A stretch of 64,000 nucleotides of DNA from assembly GCF_052324685.1 (NCBI RefSeq), contig NW_027506876.1, forward strand, positions 558,001 to 622,000, given 5' to 3'. This DNA comes from Brachyhypopomus gauderio (Eukaryota > Chordata > Actinopteri > Gymnotiformes > Hypopomidae). The notes under the pieces are model-generated. The model saw nothing but the letters and a program-made list of their open reading frames with translations, did no database searches and was not told where the DNA came from. Shown here in pieces: positions 36,784 through 50,734 of this stretch; positions within the stretch are counted from its first letter, which is position 1, and every line of letters starts with the position of its first letter. A program made the position numbers and the translations under genes.

Positions 36784-36828
36784 AGATCCAATGAAAACAG
36801 ATCCAATGAAAATAGATCCAATGAAAAC
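36784..36828. repeat. Three 15-bp tandem copies
   Basis: AGATCCAATGAAAAC repeated three times with one substitution. Confidence 0.9.
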
Positions 36829-39101
36829 ACATGTAAATCAAAATGTCTATGAAAGGATCACGAGTGAGATTTGAAAGGGATTATTCGGCCACTGCTCTAC
36901 CTATCGTGGGTCAGTGCACCAAGTACTGAACCCCCTCATCTACTGCTCACTTGATTTACCTGCAAGATCACAAGCAGCATTCTCATTTGACAGTAAATGC
37001 ATCAGTAAAAATATCAGGATTTCCATTGGTTAATTAACATGTCAGTCCGTTGCACCTCAACCTCCCATTAAAATGCACAGGAATGGCTTTGGCTTTGAAA
37101 GATGTCCTGTCGGCTAATATATTACTACTGGTCCTTTGGCCAATCAATCGTGCGGTTCCTGCCAACACAGTCAAACGCTTGAGGCCAACAGGCTGCAATA
37201 TATTTCATGTGGTCACTATTCTGGGTGATTTACAGTCATAACACAGCGTCGCTGTTTTGCCCCTCTGAAAAGTGGAACGTTTTTCTATGAAATAAAGTAA
37301 TAAGGTGAATGACAGGAAATAGATCTTTGGGGCACATGGCAATGAGGAATGCTAACTGTTCTGCCCTGGTGTCCCACGGATATCCGACGTGCAGCAGTTG
37401 TGGTTTCACTGCCCTTAACAACCTCACCCACAAATGTCAGCATCGTTAATCTCAAAGGAAAGCTAAAAAGAACAAGTGCTAATTCTGGTCATTCCTAAGT
37501 ATAACAAACTAAGTGCCTATTAACTTTAAACTTTCAGTTGCCGTTAGCCTTGTTAGCGTTCTTTGGAGTGAGGATGAACTATTCCTTTAAGAGCTAATTG
37601 AAATGACTCTTGCTGGTTTTGCTGGTTTTTAAAGTCCACATTTCACACCATCGGACGTTTTAAAATATAAAGAGCAACCCTTATGTCATCGTTCACTGGT
37701 GATGGCCATGTCTCTTGTGGTATGTGGGTGCTCTCTAGCTGAGCAGAAGCTACTCAAAAAGGCCCAAAACGAGGTCAGCAGGCAACCCTGCAAAGGACGC
37801 ACATTAACGAGATAGATGATTTCGAATATGAGGTCACAGCTCCTCGCTGCAGTCTCCCTCCAGGCCTGGGGGGGCCTTCTTCCCCACGTCTCCTCCCCTT
37901 CTCGCGGACTCTCAAACGCTTCTCGGGGCAGAGAAGGGGTTTAATTCTCACCGGGTGTTCTCCGGGAGCCATCCGGAACATTCCGGCAGGGAGGGAGTGG
38001 GAGGAACAGAAGCTGAGCTGCTCCCTCAGACGGCGGCTCCCTGTGCGTTCACCTTCTCCTTCACATGAGTCTTCCGCCGACTCATGCCTTTATCGGACTG
38101 GCAGAGGCTTAACATACTTTAACACAGGGACACATGGGGCTTCATCAGCTAGCTTAAAGGGGGCTTTTGTTGTATTTCAAGGTTTTTTTTTTTAAGGGAG
38201 GATGTTACTGGTTTTGCTGTCGAGTGCCGAGCTGCACTCTGACTCAGCAGGGCCGTACGCACCATTCAGAGGCAACCGCTGCCGTTATCTAAGAGGAACA
38301 CATTTGAGCCGTTGTCTTGACTACTGTTCTGTGCCGGTGAGACTCCTCCCCCTATCTACAACCCCACAAGCCCGAGTGCCTGAATCGTCTTTTCCCCCCT
38401 CTCGACTTTTGCATCTCAAGACAACCATTTATATATATATATATATAATTTTTTTCATTCACATCCCTGTATGGTGCACATAATGGCTTCCGATTGGAAA
38501 AACATTTGGCAATAGCCACAAAGAAACAGATGTGAATACGGTGTTGCAGTACACAGTGTGCAGGGGAGAACCCCACGCGCCCCACACACGACGCTCGCCT
38601 TGATGTAGCGGTGCAGAACTGACCTTCCTGCTGTGAAACTTTATAGTGCAAACGAACCACAAAGTCAGTCAGTAGTAGCACATGAAAGCGTGAACAGAGC
38701 TCATGCTGCCGGACGCGGAATTCGCACACAGCTCTGGTGGGACGTGAAGAATGTCGGCGGTGACGGTGAAGCCGAAAGGGAAGGCGGGTGGGGAGAGGCG
38801 TCCCCGGTGGGGTCTGCTCAGCCGTGCTGTCTTATGAAGACATACAGGAAAGGCTGAACCACCACCACGGTTTAGTGCTGTTCCTCGCTGTGTTACAGCA
38901 CGGCCACGTACTGCCGAGAACTGACGACATTTCAGCGTGTTTCGCGTGACTGGGTGCTGGGTCTCTCTCGGGCTTCGGGCCGGGCGCGCAAATGGGACCC
39001 GCAAATTGACCACAGCTGTTGGGCGGGTGCAGGGATCGGGGGCCGCGCCGTGGGCCGTGGCGGTGGAGGGGGGGCGGCCGGGTATTCCGGTGTCTCTGCC
39101 C

Positions 39102-39285
39102 TCACTGGTGGAAGTCGGGCTGGGCTGCGTCGGGGCTCCGGGCCGGGGGATGGGAGTGGATCTTGCCGATTTCCTCCAGGGCGCTGGCCAGCGAGTCCAG
39201 GTCCCCTCCGGCCTGGTGCCGGGCCTCCCACAAGCTGAGGATCACCCCGGACGGACTGCGCTGCTTGGCGAAGAACGACAGGTTC
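39102..39285 (-). CDS. unc5d: unc5d terminal exon (death domain)
   Basis: 184 bp after a CCGCAG acceptor, ending in TGA at 39104-39102. It encodes [20 protein letters not shown], the [16 protein letters not shown] helix and a variable tail ending PDFHQ. Confidence 0.94.
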
Positions 39286-42200
39286 CTGCGGGCACGGCAG
39301 AGGGGGGCGGAGTCAAAGGACAGAACTAAGGCGGGGTTTATGAAGAGAATGAATGTTGCAGTGGGAGTACTGTGACAGGAAGCCCTCTGCACGAGAACTG
39401 GCCAGTAAGCTGCAATGACTCCTGATTGGACATTGGTGTGTGTGGGGGAGGGGGGGGGGGTTGCTGGGTCTGAGTGGAGGAGTTCGACCCTTCTCCTGTT
39501 ATCTCTAGCTCTCTCCATCTACTGGGCCTGTTTCATCTCATCCCTTTGATCCCCAGGTGTTTATCACTGCTCTGAGTTTGGCCCTGCTCTCACCTCCTCT
39601 ATTTGCCTTTGATTTCCTCTCGATGGTGACAGGTTGTGTCACTCTAACATCACCTGGCCCAGATAAGAGAGCTCTGGGTACAATGAGGCGCAGTGTAAGG
39701 TTTAACAAGCAATAAGGGAACACTGTCTGACCCCATGGAACCAGTTACCAAGCAGCAAAACAGGTGAAAGAGTGTCATTATGCAGAATAATTTAAATTAA
39801 CACTTTTTACTATTTACATTCGCTTGGATAATAATACTATTAAAAATGTAACGGCAATAAATAGATTTCGACTGTTTTTCAAGGCCTGCAGGCTGCAATA
39901 ATGTTTATGAACAGCTGAGGGCAGTGTTTCAACACCATATCAATGGCCCTGATCGCACTGGACAAAACTACAAATTAATAAGCAGTAATTTGCTTCAAGA
40001 CCTAAACCATCCAAAAATGATTTAAGCTTAATAAAATAATAACTTTCCTTAAAGCCCAACAATTAAATGTGCTTACCTCTCTGAAACGACATTCTTAGCA
40101 TGCAGAAAATGCGCACTATGCTGTTTAATGCATACGGAAGTCTTTACATGCAGTGATTACGTGTGTGTAATAGTACACGTCCCGTAAACGCTAACTGGGT
40201 CAGAACACGGACGAGAGGCGGAGGCAGAGGCCGCCGTTCTCTAAATCCTGGGGGTGTCCTTGTTTTTTTTTTGCAAAAAGCGGCAATTTGTGAAGGCAAA
40301 TAACTCGAGCTGATCGACGAGCTGAGAGGGGGTGGGTTTAATGGAGCGGACCGCACGGGACGACCTCACGCTGTAGCTTTATGACGGGGGGGGTGGGGAG
40401 GGGGGGGGGGTGCTAGCAGCTTTGACACAGTAAGGCCCACCGAAGGCTCCTGGCCCACATCTCTGCTGGGCATTCACCTCTCGATGGAGAGTTTCTGAGC
40501 CAGGAGTTGCCAGTCCTTGCCCTTGGCGTTGGCAGTGTCGAATGTGGCACAGATCCGCTGCCGAATGGACAGAGGGATTTTGAAGGCTTTGGCGCCCGTC
40601 TGGCAGGTGACCGTGCAATCTGCCTGCATAAAAAAGGGCACTGCCCCCTTTTCCCGCTAAAGGGCCCAGAAGGAAAAAGATCAAGAAAAACGCTTCAGCA
40701 AGGCAATATCATGTAGCACAGTTCATTTAAAGACAGGAAGTGCTGAGTAAAGGATTATAAATACATCTAATGAACATCATAGTAACTGTCCATAATAATC
40801 CAATATGACTGTTCCATAAAGAGAATGTCAGAAAAACTTTCAAAGACTTCGGCAGAGGTCAGACTGTAAGGTCAGAGAGTAACCGTTTCTTAGCTACCTG
40901 GTCGGGTACACAAAGAGGAACGTAAAACTGCGGCATGGATCTGACCTCTGCCACAGAGGTGTAGATCTGCAGGATCTGCTCGTGACCTTTGACCTGGCGC
41001 ACGCTGATCTTGCAGGAAAGCTGTGTGGTGGCAGTTGTGATTCTCTCCAGAGTGAAGGCACAGTGCAGGGGCTGCTGGTTGCTGCCCCACACCTGGGCAA
41101 ATGAGAACTCCTGCAGCATGGGGGGGGGGGGGGGGGTATGGGAGACAGACAAAAAGAATAGAGAGCAAAAATTGGGATATGGGAGGCCATGGGGATATAA
41201 AAAAGAGAAAGACACAAGGGAGAAACAGTGAGGGGAGAAATGGAGAGAGAGATACAGGAGAAATAGCAAGAGACACAGGGGAGAAACAGAGAGAGAGGGG
41301 AGAAGTGGAGAGAGAGAGAGAGACAGCCTTTAAAGAGGGAAGAGACAACTAAACTCTACCCATGCTTGTGATCAGATAAGTTGCTATCTTTGCCTCTACT
41401 GCTGACTCAGCACAAAGAAAAAAAAAGAAAAAAAAAAAAACTCCAGAAAGTCTGTACCGTGAGCAATATGATAAAAGCCCCAGAGTGCTAGAAGATCTGC
41501 CTTTGAGATCCTTGGGTGAAAGAGAATCTGACCCAAATCCCTGTTAATTCCACGCACTAGGGATTGGCTCCTGGGCTAACAGCTAGCTGGCTGGGGACGA
41601 GCGGAGGACTGGCGTCACCGTTACAATGACCTGGCGGTGTCCTTGACCCGCTGCGCCCCTGCCACCTCCATGGCGGTGATCTGGGAGAGAGTCTCCTTGC
41701 CTGATGGGACTGTGGAGGACTTCACCCTGTGCTCTGACCGGCTCCACCCAGGCAGGAGGTTAGGGGTCGCCAATGGTAATGGGGACTCTGGCCACCTCGG
41801 GGTCTGCAGTAAGACCCACCCGGAGCCAGTACAATTTTCCACCGTTGCCGAGAAAAGGGAAGCAATAGACCGGGGAGCACAGTGGGCGTGGCTTAAAGAC
41901 AGTGGGTGGGGCATGGATTACACGAGGGTGGGTTTGAAATAAACACTGGGTTGAGGGTTGGATGCGTCTGAGGCATTGGGGGAAACGGTTCTTCAGCTGT
42001 ATAATGAAGATGTAGTTAATGTAGCGAAACTTTAACTAGATGTAAGATCTTTTCCTTCAGATTCCCCACAACTGTTGCAGTACGGGAACTGACTTACCTG
42101 ACAGGTTGTAAAGGGTTTGATGCTCCACAGCACCTGGGGCAGATCCTGGATGGAGACCTGCAGACTGTAGGCATTGCCCTTAAACAGCAGAGTCTTGGGT

Positions 42201-45200
42201 TCCTCCAGGAGCAGGCCTCCTCTGCTGGATTCCTCCATCACCACGCCCTGCAGCCAAAACAGGAGAGAGGCCCGTCAGGGCTGGGCAGTTTGGGCCAGCG
42301 GTTCCAACGCTCCAGCCCAGTGTGCTGCAGGTCTGAACACTGGGACCGGGACCCGTGAGGTCAGTTCTCCTCTTCCCCGACATCTCCAGCAGGGTTCTGC
42401 AGCTTCACTAAGCTCAACTTCAACTGCAATCCAGTCTCCACCGTTATGTTCCTCCGAGCGTTGTTCTCAACCGCATGACACTACTGTAGTCACAGGAGAT
42501 TTTACAGGAGGATTCAGCAGGGGGGGGGGGGGGAAGAGCATTAGCGTGTTCTCGTTTTAGAAGGCACCATCCAACATCCACCTTCCTCCACCCTATGAGG
42601 GAGCTCTGTAGTTGTTCACTTTGCGGATGAAGAATGGCTACGAAAAATAAGAGGTGGGGAGTGGGTGGGGGTGGGGGGGGGTTAAATAAACAGAGCAGGC
42701 TTCATGCTTAGAAAGGAAAATTGAATTTAAATTGATTAAGGGCTCCTTTGATTTCAGACGTGGTGCTGTTCATCCGTCATAAGTGCTTTGTGTTTCAGTG
42801 GGCTGTTCAATATGCAGGCCGGGGCGAGCGCGTCCAGGGGCGCGTGTGTGTACGCCGTCTGTTCCTGCCTTCTCAATCTCACGCTGCTCACAGACAGCAG
42901 TCTGAGCACTCGTGCAGGACCGCGCTGATTGATTCTGACGAGAGTGTGTGTGTGTGTGAGAGAGAGAGAAAGAGAGAGAGCGGGCGGGTGAGAGAGAGAG
43001 AGGGAGGAGCAGAGAGAGGATGAGTGGGGGAGATAAAAGGCAGAGAGAGAGAAGGAGCAGGAGAGAGGTGTGGTGAATGAGAAACAGCAACATTCACAGG
43101 CATTCGAGAAATACAAATAGGAAAGTGTAAATTTTAATGGCATGGTGCTACATTAGCTACATTAGCTCAATACTGAACACAAAATGAAAAAAAGATTTTC
43201 TCTTGTACACCTACATAAAGCTTTCGGAATTGGCTTCAGGAGGAAATATGGGATACAGTCATAAACATCAGACACAGTAGATATGTCTCCACAAGCTTAC
43301 TGAGTCCAATTCACTACCTTTCACGGGTAATACTAAACAGTTTAGTCAACTTCCATCCTGTGTTAACATGATCCTGTCATTTAAACTGAAAACTGTACAT
43401 GTCTAAATCAAGAATGATCTCACATAGCTAGAAGTGGGGCCTGGTGCAGGGTTTGGGGCCGTCGGTCTGATCAAGTCTGATCTTGCACATCTGCAGTCTG
43501 ATACTTCCACACGTCTTTGCGTCCTACCTTTGGCTCTTTCTCTTGCAGTGAGCCAAACAGCGATACAGCCTCCAACCACGAAATCACAAACATGGGGGCG
43601 GAATTTAAACATTAATTTCTACTTATTCCAAAAAAAAAAAAAAAAAAAAACACAGATCAGCTCAACGAAGACCCACGCGCGGATATATAAGTTCAGGAAA
43701 GTGTCTACTTGGGTGCTGATTGGCTCTAAACAGACTTCATAAACAGAACCTGCCTTGTGGGAATGACAGGCTGTTTACATTGTAGGGAGTTCTGTTTCCT
43801 CCAACGCAGAGCTTGAGGTCAGAGGCGTATTATACGTCCACTAGGGGCCTCCGCAGACACGAGACGGACAGGTGCAGCTAACAAACACAACGTCGGTGGT
43901 TTCTGCGGCACTAACCACGTCGACTAACCACCGAGAAAGCTAAGGAAGGAAACCAGAGATGTGGCGTCCGTCTCGGAGCACGCATCGAGCTTGCTGTAGC
44001 ATCTGACACTTTCCCCGTGCAAAAGTTCACGGCACGGAAGAACAACGGCGCTGTGCCTCTCACGTGGTGCTGTGCTCGTGTGCATCATGTGAAGATTCAT
44101 TATGACAATAACAAGTGTTTCATTTTCAGTTCAACGCTAACCACCACAAAGGCTGTCGAAGGAAATGAACGACGCATCTGCCTTGAAATACAGCGAATAC
44201 ACTTCTGGCTTGTATCCGGTACTTTCCACGTGCAATGATCCGCTGTGTAGAAGAACAACTTCACAGCATCTCTCACGTGATGCTGAGCTGCGTGTTCATC
44301 ACATGAAGACTCATTATCGCAATAACCAGTGTCTCATTTTCAGCTTCCTTGTCCTGTTCGAGGCTCCTCAATCCCGCACCGTCACAGACGGCACTCACGG
44401 CACTTTTCCTGGTGTTTGCCTCCCCTGGCGTTTGACTGTTTGTAGCGTTAAACCCCTTTCCGGTATATATATAAGTCTAAATATAAACCCGGTGATGACT
44501 TTCCTGGAGTTTGCAGTGCCCACCCATTACCTCTGTCACACACGTCTGCACAGGGCGAGTCTTATCGGGTGAAGTTCGTCGGTGTGTATTTCTGCATCTC
44601 CACACCATTTCTGGCGGCTCCACAATAATCTATCATAGGAGCGAGATAGGCGGTAAGGAAGATCAAGGTCACATTGACTGTAATGATGCTTATTAGTTGT
44701 CAAATCTGAAAAAAAAATAGACAGTTCTGGTGACTAAAGAATAACGCTGCAGTAATTGGTTTTACAGGGGTGTTATGGATACAGATTATGAACACTTTAA
44801 TTTATACTGATGCTATTACAGACACGAAGGCTTCAGTGGAGAGAGAGAGACAACACCACGGCCAGCTATAGGCCAGTCTGAAGTGATACTCACAATTCTT
44901 GTTGATTTAACATGAAAATTTAACTTAATTTGACATAAAATCAGACTACAGGGGGGAAATAAATGTACTTCATACAAAAAAAAGGTAAAAAAGTATAAAT
45001 TACAAATAATGGCATGGGCTTGATCTTTATGGGCACTGCCCAGTTAGACAGACATTTTACGTGCCATTACTCTCTAGAAATGAAATTAAACACATTTAGT
45101 TTTCAGTATGTAGCTTTATATATGTTTATTAGGTGTTTATACGTTTTGGGAATTTTTCCAACATCAAATGGCTCTTTACAATTCACACTTTACAATTCAC

Positions 45201-48200
45201 ACAGAGCACACTGTTGTAGTTGGCCTGCTTAAACATTCCTTCCACCTTAAATGGTTCAGTAATTGTCTCATTCAACCCCCCCTCCCCCCCCTTCCTCCCT
45301 TCTCTGTCATTTAAGGTGGCATGGAAGGTGAATAAAAAGTCAACTTCATCTTCGTAAATGGCACAATACGTTTATTTTAGACCGAAATCCCTTTTCTGAC
45401 AAGCCAAAAGCAGGCGTTCTGTCGTGAAGCTGTTTGTGGGCGTCTGGCTAATCGCTAACGCTGTGTTTGTGTCAGAATATCTGTCTCGAATCCGTACGCA
45501 CCCTGATTCACTGGCCCGGGGGTTTATGGGACAGTAAAATGAAGCTAACGTAGAGCCACGTTTGTAGACTCACACCTTTTAGTACTCTTGTAAACCAAAA
45601 GTCCAATTATGTGTAGGGGCAAATGAAAGCGAACAAGCTCAGCTTCAAGTCTGTTAGCTGCTGTAGCACCTGTCGTGATCCTGAGGTTACATGGAGCTTA
45701 ACGACACCCCTGACGCCATTTAAGGTGGGAAGAATGTTTAAGAGAGGCCAGGCACAGCTACCAAACCTGCATGTATCCCAGAACATCTGGTCTTATGAGG
45801 GTGTCACTTATCCTCCAGCCATCACTCAGCAGGGGTCTTGCCGATAATGAGCGCACATCTGTTTCGTTTCTTCGGGCCTAGCTGCTAAGTTCCAGTGTGT
45901 TCGCCTGACCAGAGTGGAACGTGCCCAATATGGTGGAAAATACTTTTTGCTATCCCAGGCTGACAGGCTGCCTGCTCAGACTGGTTTTGACCATTATTGC
46001 CGAGCGCATGAAGAAGAGTGAAAAATGGCCACGAGACAACAGAGGAAATGGAAGGGAAATGAAGAAAACATGTGGGGTTACTTCTTTACAGAATCATCAC
46101 ATTTTGGTTGGTGTTACTTTATTTTCTACCACAGTTTGTCAGTTTGAACGTCTGACTCAAACTGAAGTTTGTTCAGAATGGTTTTGAAAAGAATGATTAT
46201 TATAGTATTATGTGCTCTTGAATTATTTCTCTTGCCCATTGTGTTAGCCAAGTTACTTGCTGCCACAGCAAAAGCTGCTCCCTCTTTTCCTTGCATTTTT
46301 CTGAATTGTGCAATTCTCCACGAATTTGCCTATTTGGTCATTACTCTCCGTTCTGAGAACCACAGGCAGAGGATGAGCAAACTTTGATAGCGTAACTTGG
46401 TTGAGAAAACTTGCACACTTTCGCAGTGAGTCAGGAGGGACTCAGTTTACTCCCGATATTAAAATATGTCCTTGTCTCAGCGAGGAGCTAAAGATTCACA
46501 GACACATTTGACAAAACAGCTAGACTAAAAGTGCTAATAGCGCTAACAGTGAATTAAAGCATCCAATTAGTGTGATGTCATCTGTGCATTTGCATAATGC
46601 TAATTGCTGGCAATTTGCATAGATTCACTGTGGAAAGAATATATGGACTGGTCCTTTAAATCCCATCATAGATGGACCACGAGGTAAGAACGTCCTGTCC
46701 TTATGCTGCAGGTGAGAATATATGCCCTCAACTAGGTAAAAGCATTTCTGACCGAGTCGCCTTGCAAACCTGTCCCTTCTGGAGACTCCCAGAGCACAGT
46801 GTCAGTGTCAGCTCTCAATAATGCTCCAGGCGCTGAATCTCATATCAATTTTTAAATATGTGCCCATTAAAATGAAAGTTATTAAATCAGTCATTCTCAG
46901 CGCGGTTTCCATGGATAATGGAGACTCACTCCTTCAACCCAAATGTCTGCGTTGGAGTCAGAAAAATAAAAAGACGTGCCATCATGGCTCTGCCTCTATA
47001 TGCATCCCAGAGTATCTGGGAAAATCTTTCCTTCCTGCCTCTGGATTTTGTACATGCTTGTCTCCTCATCGGTAGTCTGACAATTTTCCATAAGTGACAT
47101 TAAATGACAAGTCTGCTGTAGGGCAGGTAAAACAAGGTGCTAGCAACCCCAAGACCCATGGATTTTTTTTCCTCCCAGTGAGCACACACATTGCCATACT
47201 GACATATGTAATATATCGAAGTTGTTCTGGATAAGAGCATCTGCCAAGGACTGTAAACGTAAATGAGATCCGATGCTTTCCACTGGTGTAGGTTTCTCAT
47301 GGGTTGGTGCCGGATCCAAACTAAGCTGCACACAGTGCCAACTGGAAACCTCCGTGTTACTCGCCCGCGGCGTCGAGGGGGCGGTGCTAACCTGAAATGC
47401 ATGGGGCGTGTCGTCCACGCAGTACACGCGCAGGCTGTAGCTGGTGGGCGTGGCCTCCAGGCTGCCGAAGGCTGCAACTCTCAGTCTCTTGCCGGCTTCC
47501 TCGCTCAGCGGCGCCCCCACCAGGGCATAGGAGCCTGGCTCGTCCAGCAGCAAGTGGCAACTCCGCGGGTCAAGGAGGCAGTAGCAGGAAGTCGAGTCGT
47601 CTTCTGCCGACATCACTTCCTGGGGTGAAAGTTTTAGTGCAAGTTTAGTAGAGCCTGCATGCAGACATAACGATTTAATTAATCTTACACGTGCGTCAGA
47701 TGAATCCCAGATACACAGTCATTGTGGGCTAGACACATTCTGAGTGGTTTCTGAAGATTCTGAAGTCTTCTCACAAATGTGGACAAGTTCAAAGTGTTCT
47801 GGGTTCTGTAGTCCAGACAGGCCATGCTAGACGGTCCTGGACTACAGTCACTAATTCAGTCCCGGTGTTCGTCTGCCCTTAATGCTTCTATCAAGTCTTG
47901 CAAACACCCGGACGGTTGGGCCGACGTTGTGATATAAGGGCCCCATCTCACTTTACCGGCGGCAGGCGGTCTCCTGGCACGCCCTTCGCTTTTCAAAGAG
48001 TCGCATTAAAGTGAAGGACCCCCCGCGGAGAAGCTGGCTTGGGCGTGGTGTTACAGGGCGCACCCACTCCGGTGCAGGCCCCTTCTCTGCTTTACCTTGG
48101 GAAGTCATTGATTTATTCTCATAATGTTGACATTGACTTATCTGCCACTAAAGCTAGGCCCCTTGCCAGTTAGAGGCCCAGACATTAAGTGAAGTGTGAA

Positions 48201-50691
48201 AAAAAGTCAATTTCCTGCTAAAACAAGGAAAATCTTTTTTGTCGATTGCCAGTAGTGGCAGCGGGGGACGACGAGCGTGATGTGCCAGAACGATTTCAGT
48301 TTGGATTAAAACGAAGTAACCACTACCCAGACTGGGAGGCCATGCTGCAAACGTCGCTATCTCTCTTAATAAACCAGCTTTCTCAGTGAAAACAAACAGG
48401 AGCAACAGGAACAACCTAAACAACCGGTTCGTGTTTAACTCAGGCTGCCAGGAGCCCGAAAACCCTTCTGAGAGGACTCTAATAATCACCGCTAGTCACA
48501 GTGTAGCTAAACCACAAGTGTGAAATGCAGTTTTTGTTGTTTCTAAGCCCTAGTTAAGCAGAAGAGACATGCGTTCGATTTACTGCTGAGTGAGTGGGGC
48601 AGGAGGGATTCCCTCTGTATGACTGGGCTGTGACCCCTGTTGTTCCTGCACGCGTGTCCCCCTGTGGCCGTGGATCAATACTGCCGTGTCTGATGGGCCC
48701 CTTGGCTACCCGGTCACCTCTGCCTGACAGCCACACGTGTCTTTCTGCTGATTTCCACCTCACGCGTGCTGTAATTGGGTTTTGTTCACGCTACAGAGGT
48801 GGAAGTCTTGCAGGGCAGGAATAATAATGGCAGATTCCTGGAGCTAGCCTGATGGACCGCGGGCGGGCGACCCAAGAGGATGTGGATTTGATCGCTGGCG
48901 GAAACGTCCAATGTGCAGAGAACAGAGTTGTATAGTAACGAAGTAACGAACTACTTCACTACTGTACTTAAGTACTAAAATGCTGTATCTGTACTTTACT
49001 GGAGTATAATTTTTTTCTCCTACTTCCAATTTTACTTCACTACATATTTTAAATCAGTTTAATACTTTTACTCCGATACATTTTTTACATGCTGTAGGCC
49101 TATAGTTACTCGTTACAATTATAAACATGTTAGCTGGCGCTGTCACCGGGTCAAGCGATCAGGCTGCGTTATGAGAAAACTGCGCATGCTCCGGTCGCGT
49201 CTCGTTTACTCTGCTGCTGCCTTGGAAAAAATGACGCAATCACGGTGGCTCCGCCCATGCGCGTTGGCCACGTGCGCAGTTGCGTCGCGAGGTCGTGCAC
49301 CTCTCGATTTTTGTGCGTGCGAAGTTACAAGGTGGAATTCATGCACATGTACGGCACTTTGAAGGTCCATTTTCAGTATTTTCTAGCACCTTCAGCTTAA
49401 TTTACATATTTATACAAATACACATATACTCTAAATTATTCCAAATAATTCACTTTTTATCTCATTAAAAGAGAAGGTACTGTGTTTGGTAACAGCAGAA
49501 GAGCAGCATAAGTGCTGCATAATGAGCTTGTTGGCGTTTTAATGTACATATATTGGCACCTTCCACACCTTCAACATTGAGTGATCGTGGTGGTGAGGGT
49601 GAGGAAGGAGACCATCCTGGCCCTACCTAGAGAAAATGTTTGCGTTTGCTGGAGTGAAAGTAAATTCCTATAGGATGAAGTGCCATCTCTGCCTCCCTAA
49701 AGATTCAAAAATTCACCTTTGAACTTGAAGAAACACATCAATGTAAGTTATAAATAAAACGCACAGAAGACACACCAGCTTTAGCTGTCAGTAAGCGCTA
49801 GTTAGGTTAGATATCTTAGCTAACTAACATAATTATGTTCATGACATGCTGCAGTATTCACTTAACATTAGCTGGCAATCATAAAGGCAATGTCACGCTG
49901 AGTTGTGCTTTAGCAACAGTAAGCCATGTCTCTTTTCGTGCTGACTAATCATTTTTATAGTGTAGTGTTTTTATAGGGTAGGGGCATTTATTGAGGGTAA
50001 ACGGAGGGCAGTAGGCTCACCCTTAGAATCCGATGGACGGATTTAACGTCCAAAATACACCTCGTTTTCTCAGCTAAATTAAGGTTAACTTGTACTTCTG
50101 CGTCAAACCTACGACATAGCCGGACATAGGTTATCTGTTTTTTTGTGTATGAAGTGTTAAGCCCAGTTTTTTTTTAGCTGCTACTTGTTTGTACATACAG
50201 AACACTTGTATTTGTGGTCTTTGACATCTTTGATTTGTAAGTGATATATAAAAACAATTGATAATCAAACTTTGACGGCTTTCTTTAATTAATAAAAAAA
50301 AACACAATACTTGTACTTTTTACTTTCAGTACTTGAGTAATAAATTTTAGAATAAACTACTTGCAATACTTAAGTACAAAAATGCTGAATACTTCTGTAC
50401 TTCTACTTAAGTAACGTTTTTAAAGAACACTTCAACTTCTACTCAAGTCAATTTTTTGATAGAGTACTTGAACTTTTACTCAAGTATGGGTCACTAATAC
50501 TTTATACAACACTGGCAGAGAACCTCCTATTGGACTATTAGAGTGTCAGTCAACTGGCTTGAGAGATGCTGGTTTAACAATACATAATGTATGTGTGTAT
50601 TATTCATACATCTGCTATACACACACATATAGCATCTGCTATACACATATGTATGTCAATACTTTGTGTGTGTGTGATTATATATATATAC

Positions 50692-50734
<43 letters not shown>

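Noticed and set aside
42754-43143. Ser/Leu/Pro-rich frames
   Set aside because: They come from a GA/GT-rich low-complexity tract within a unc5d intron, with no splice support.
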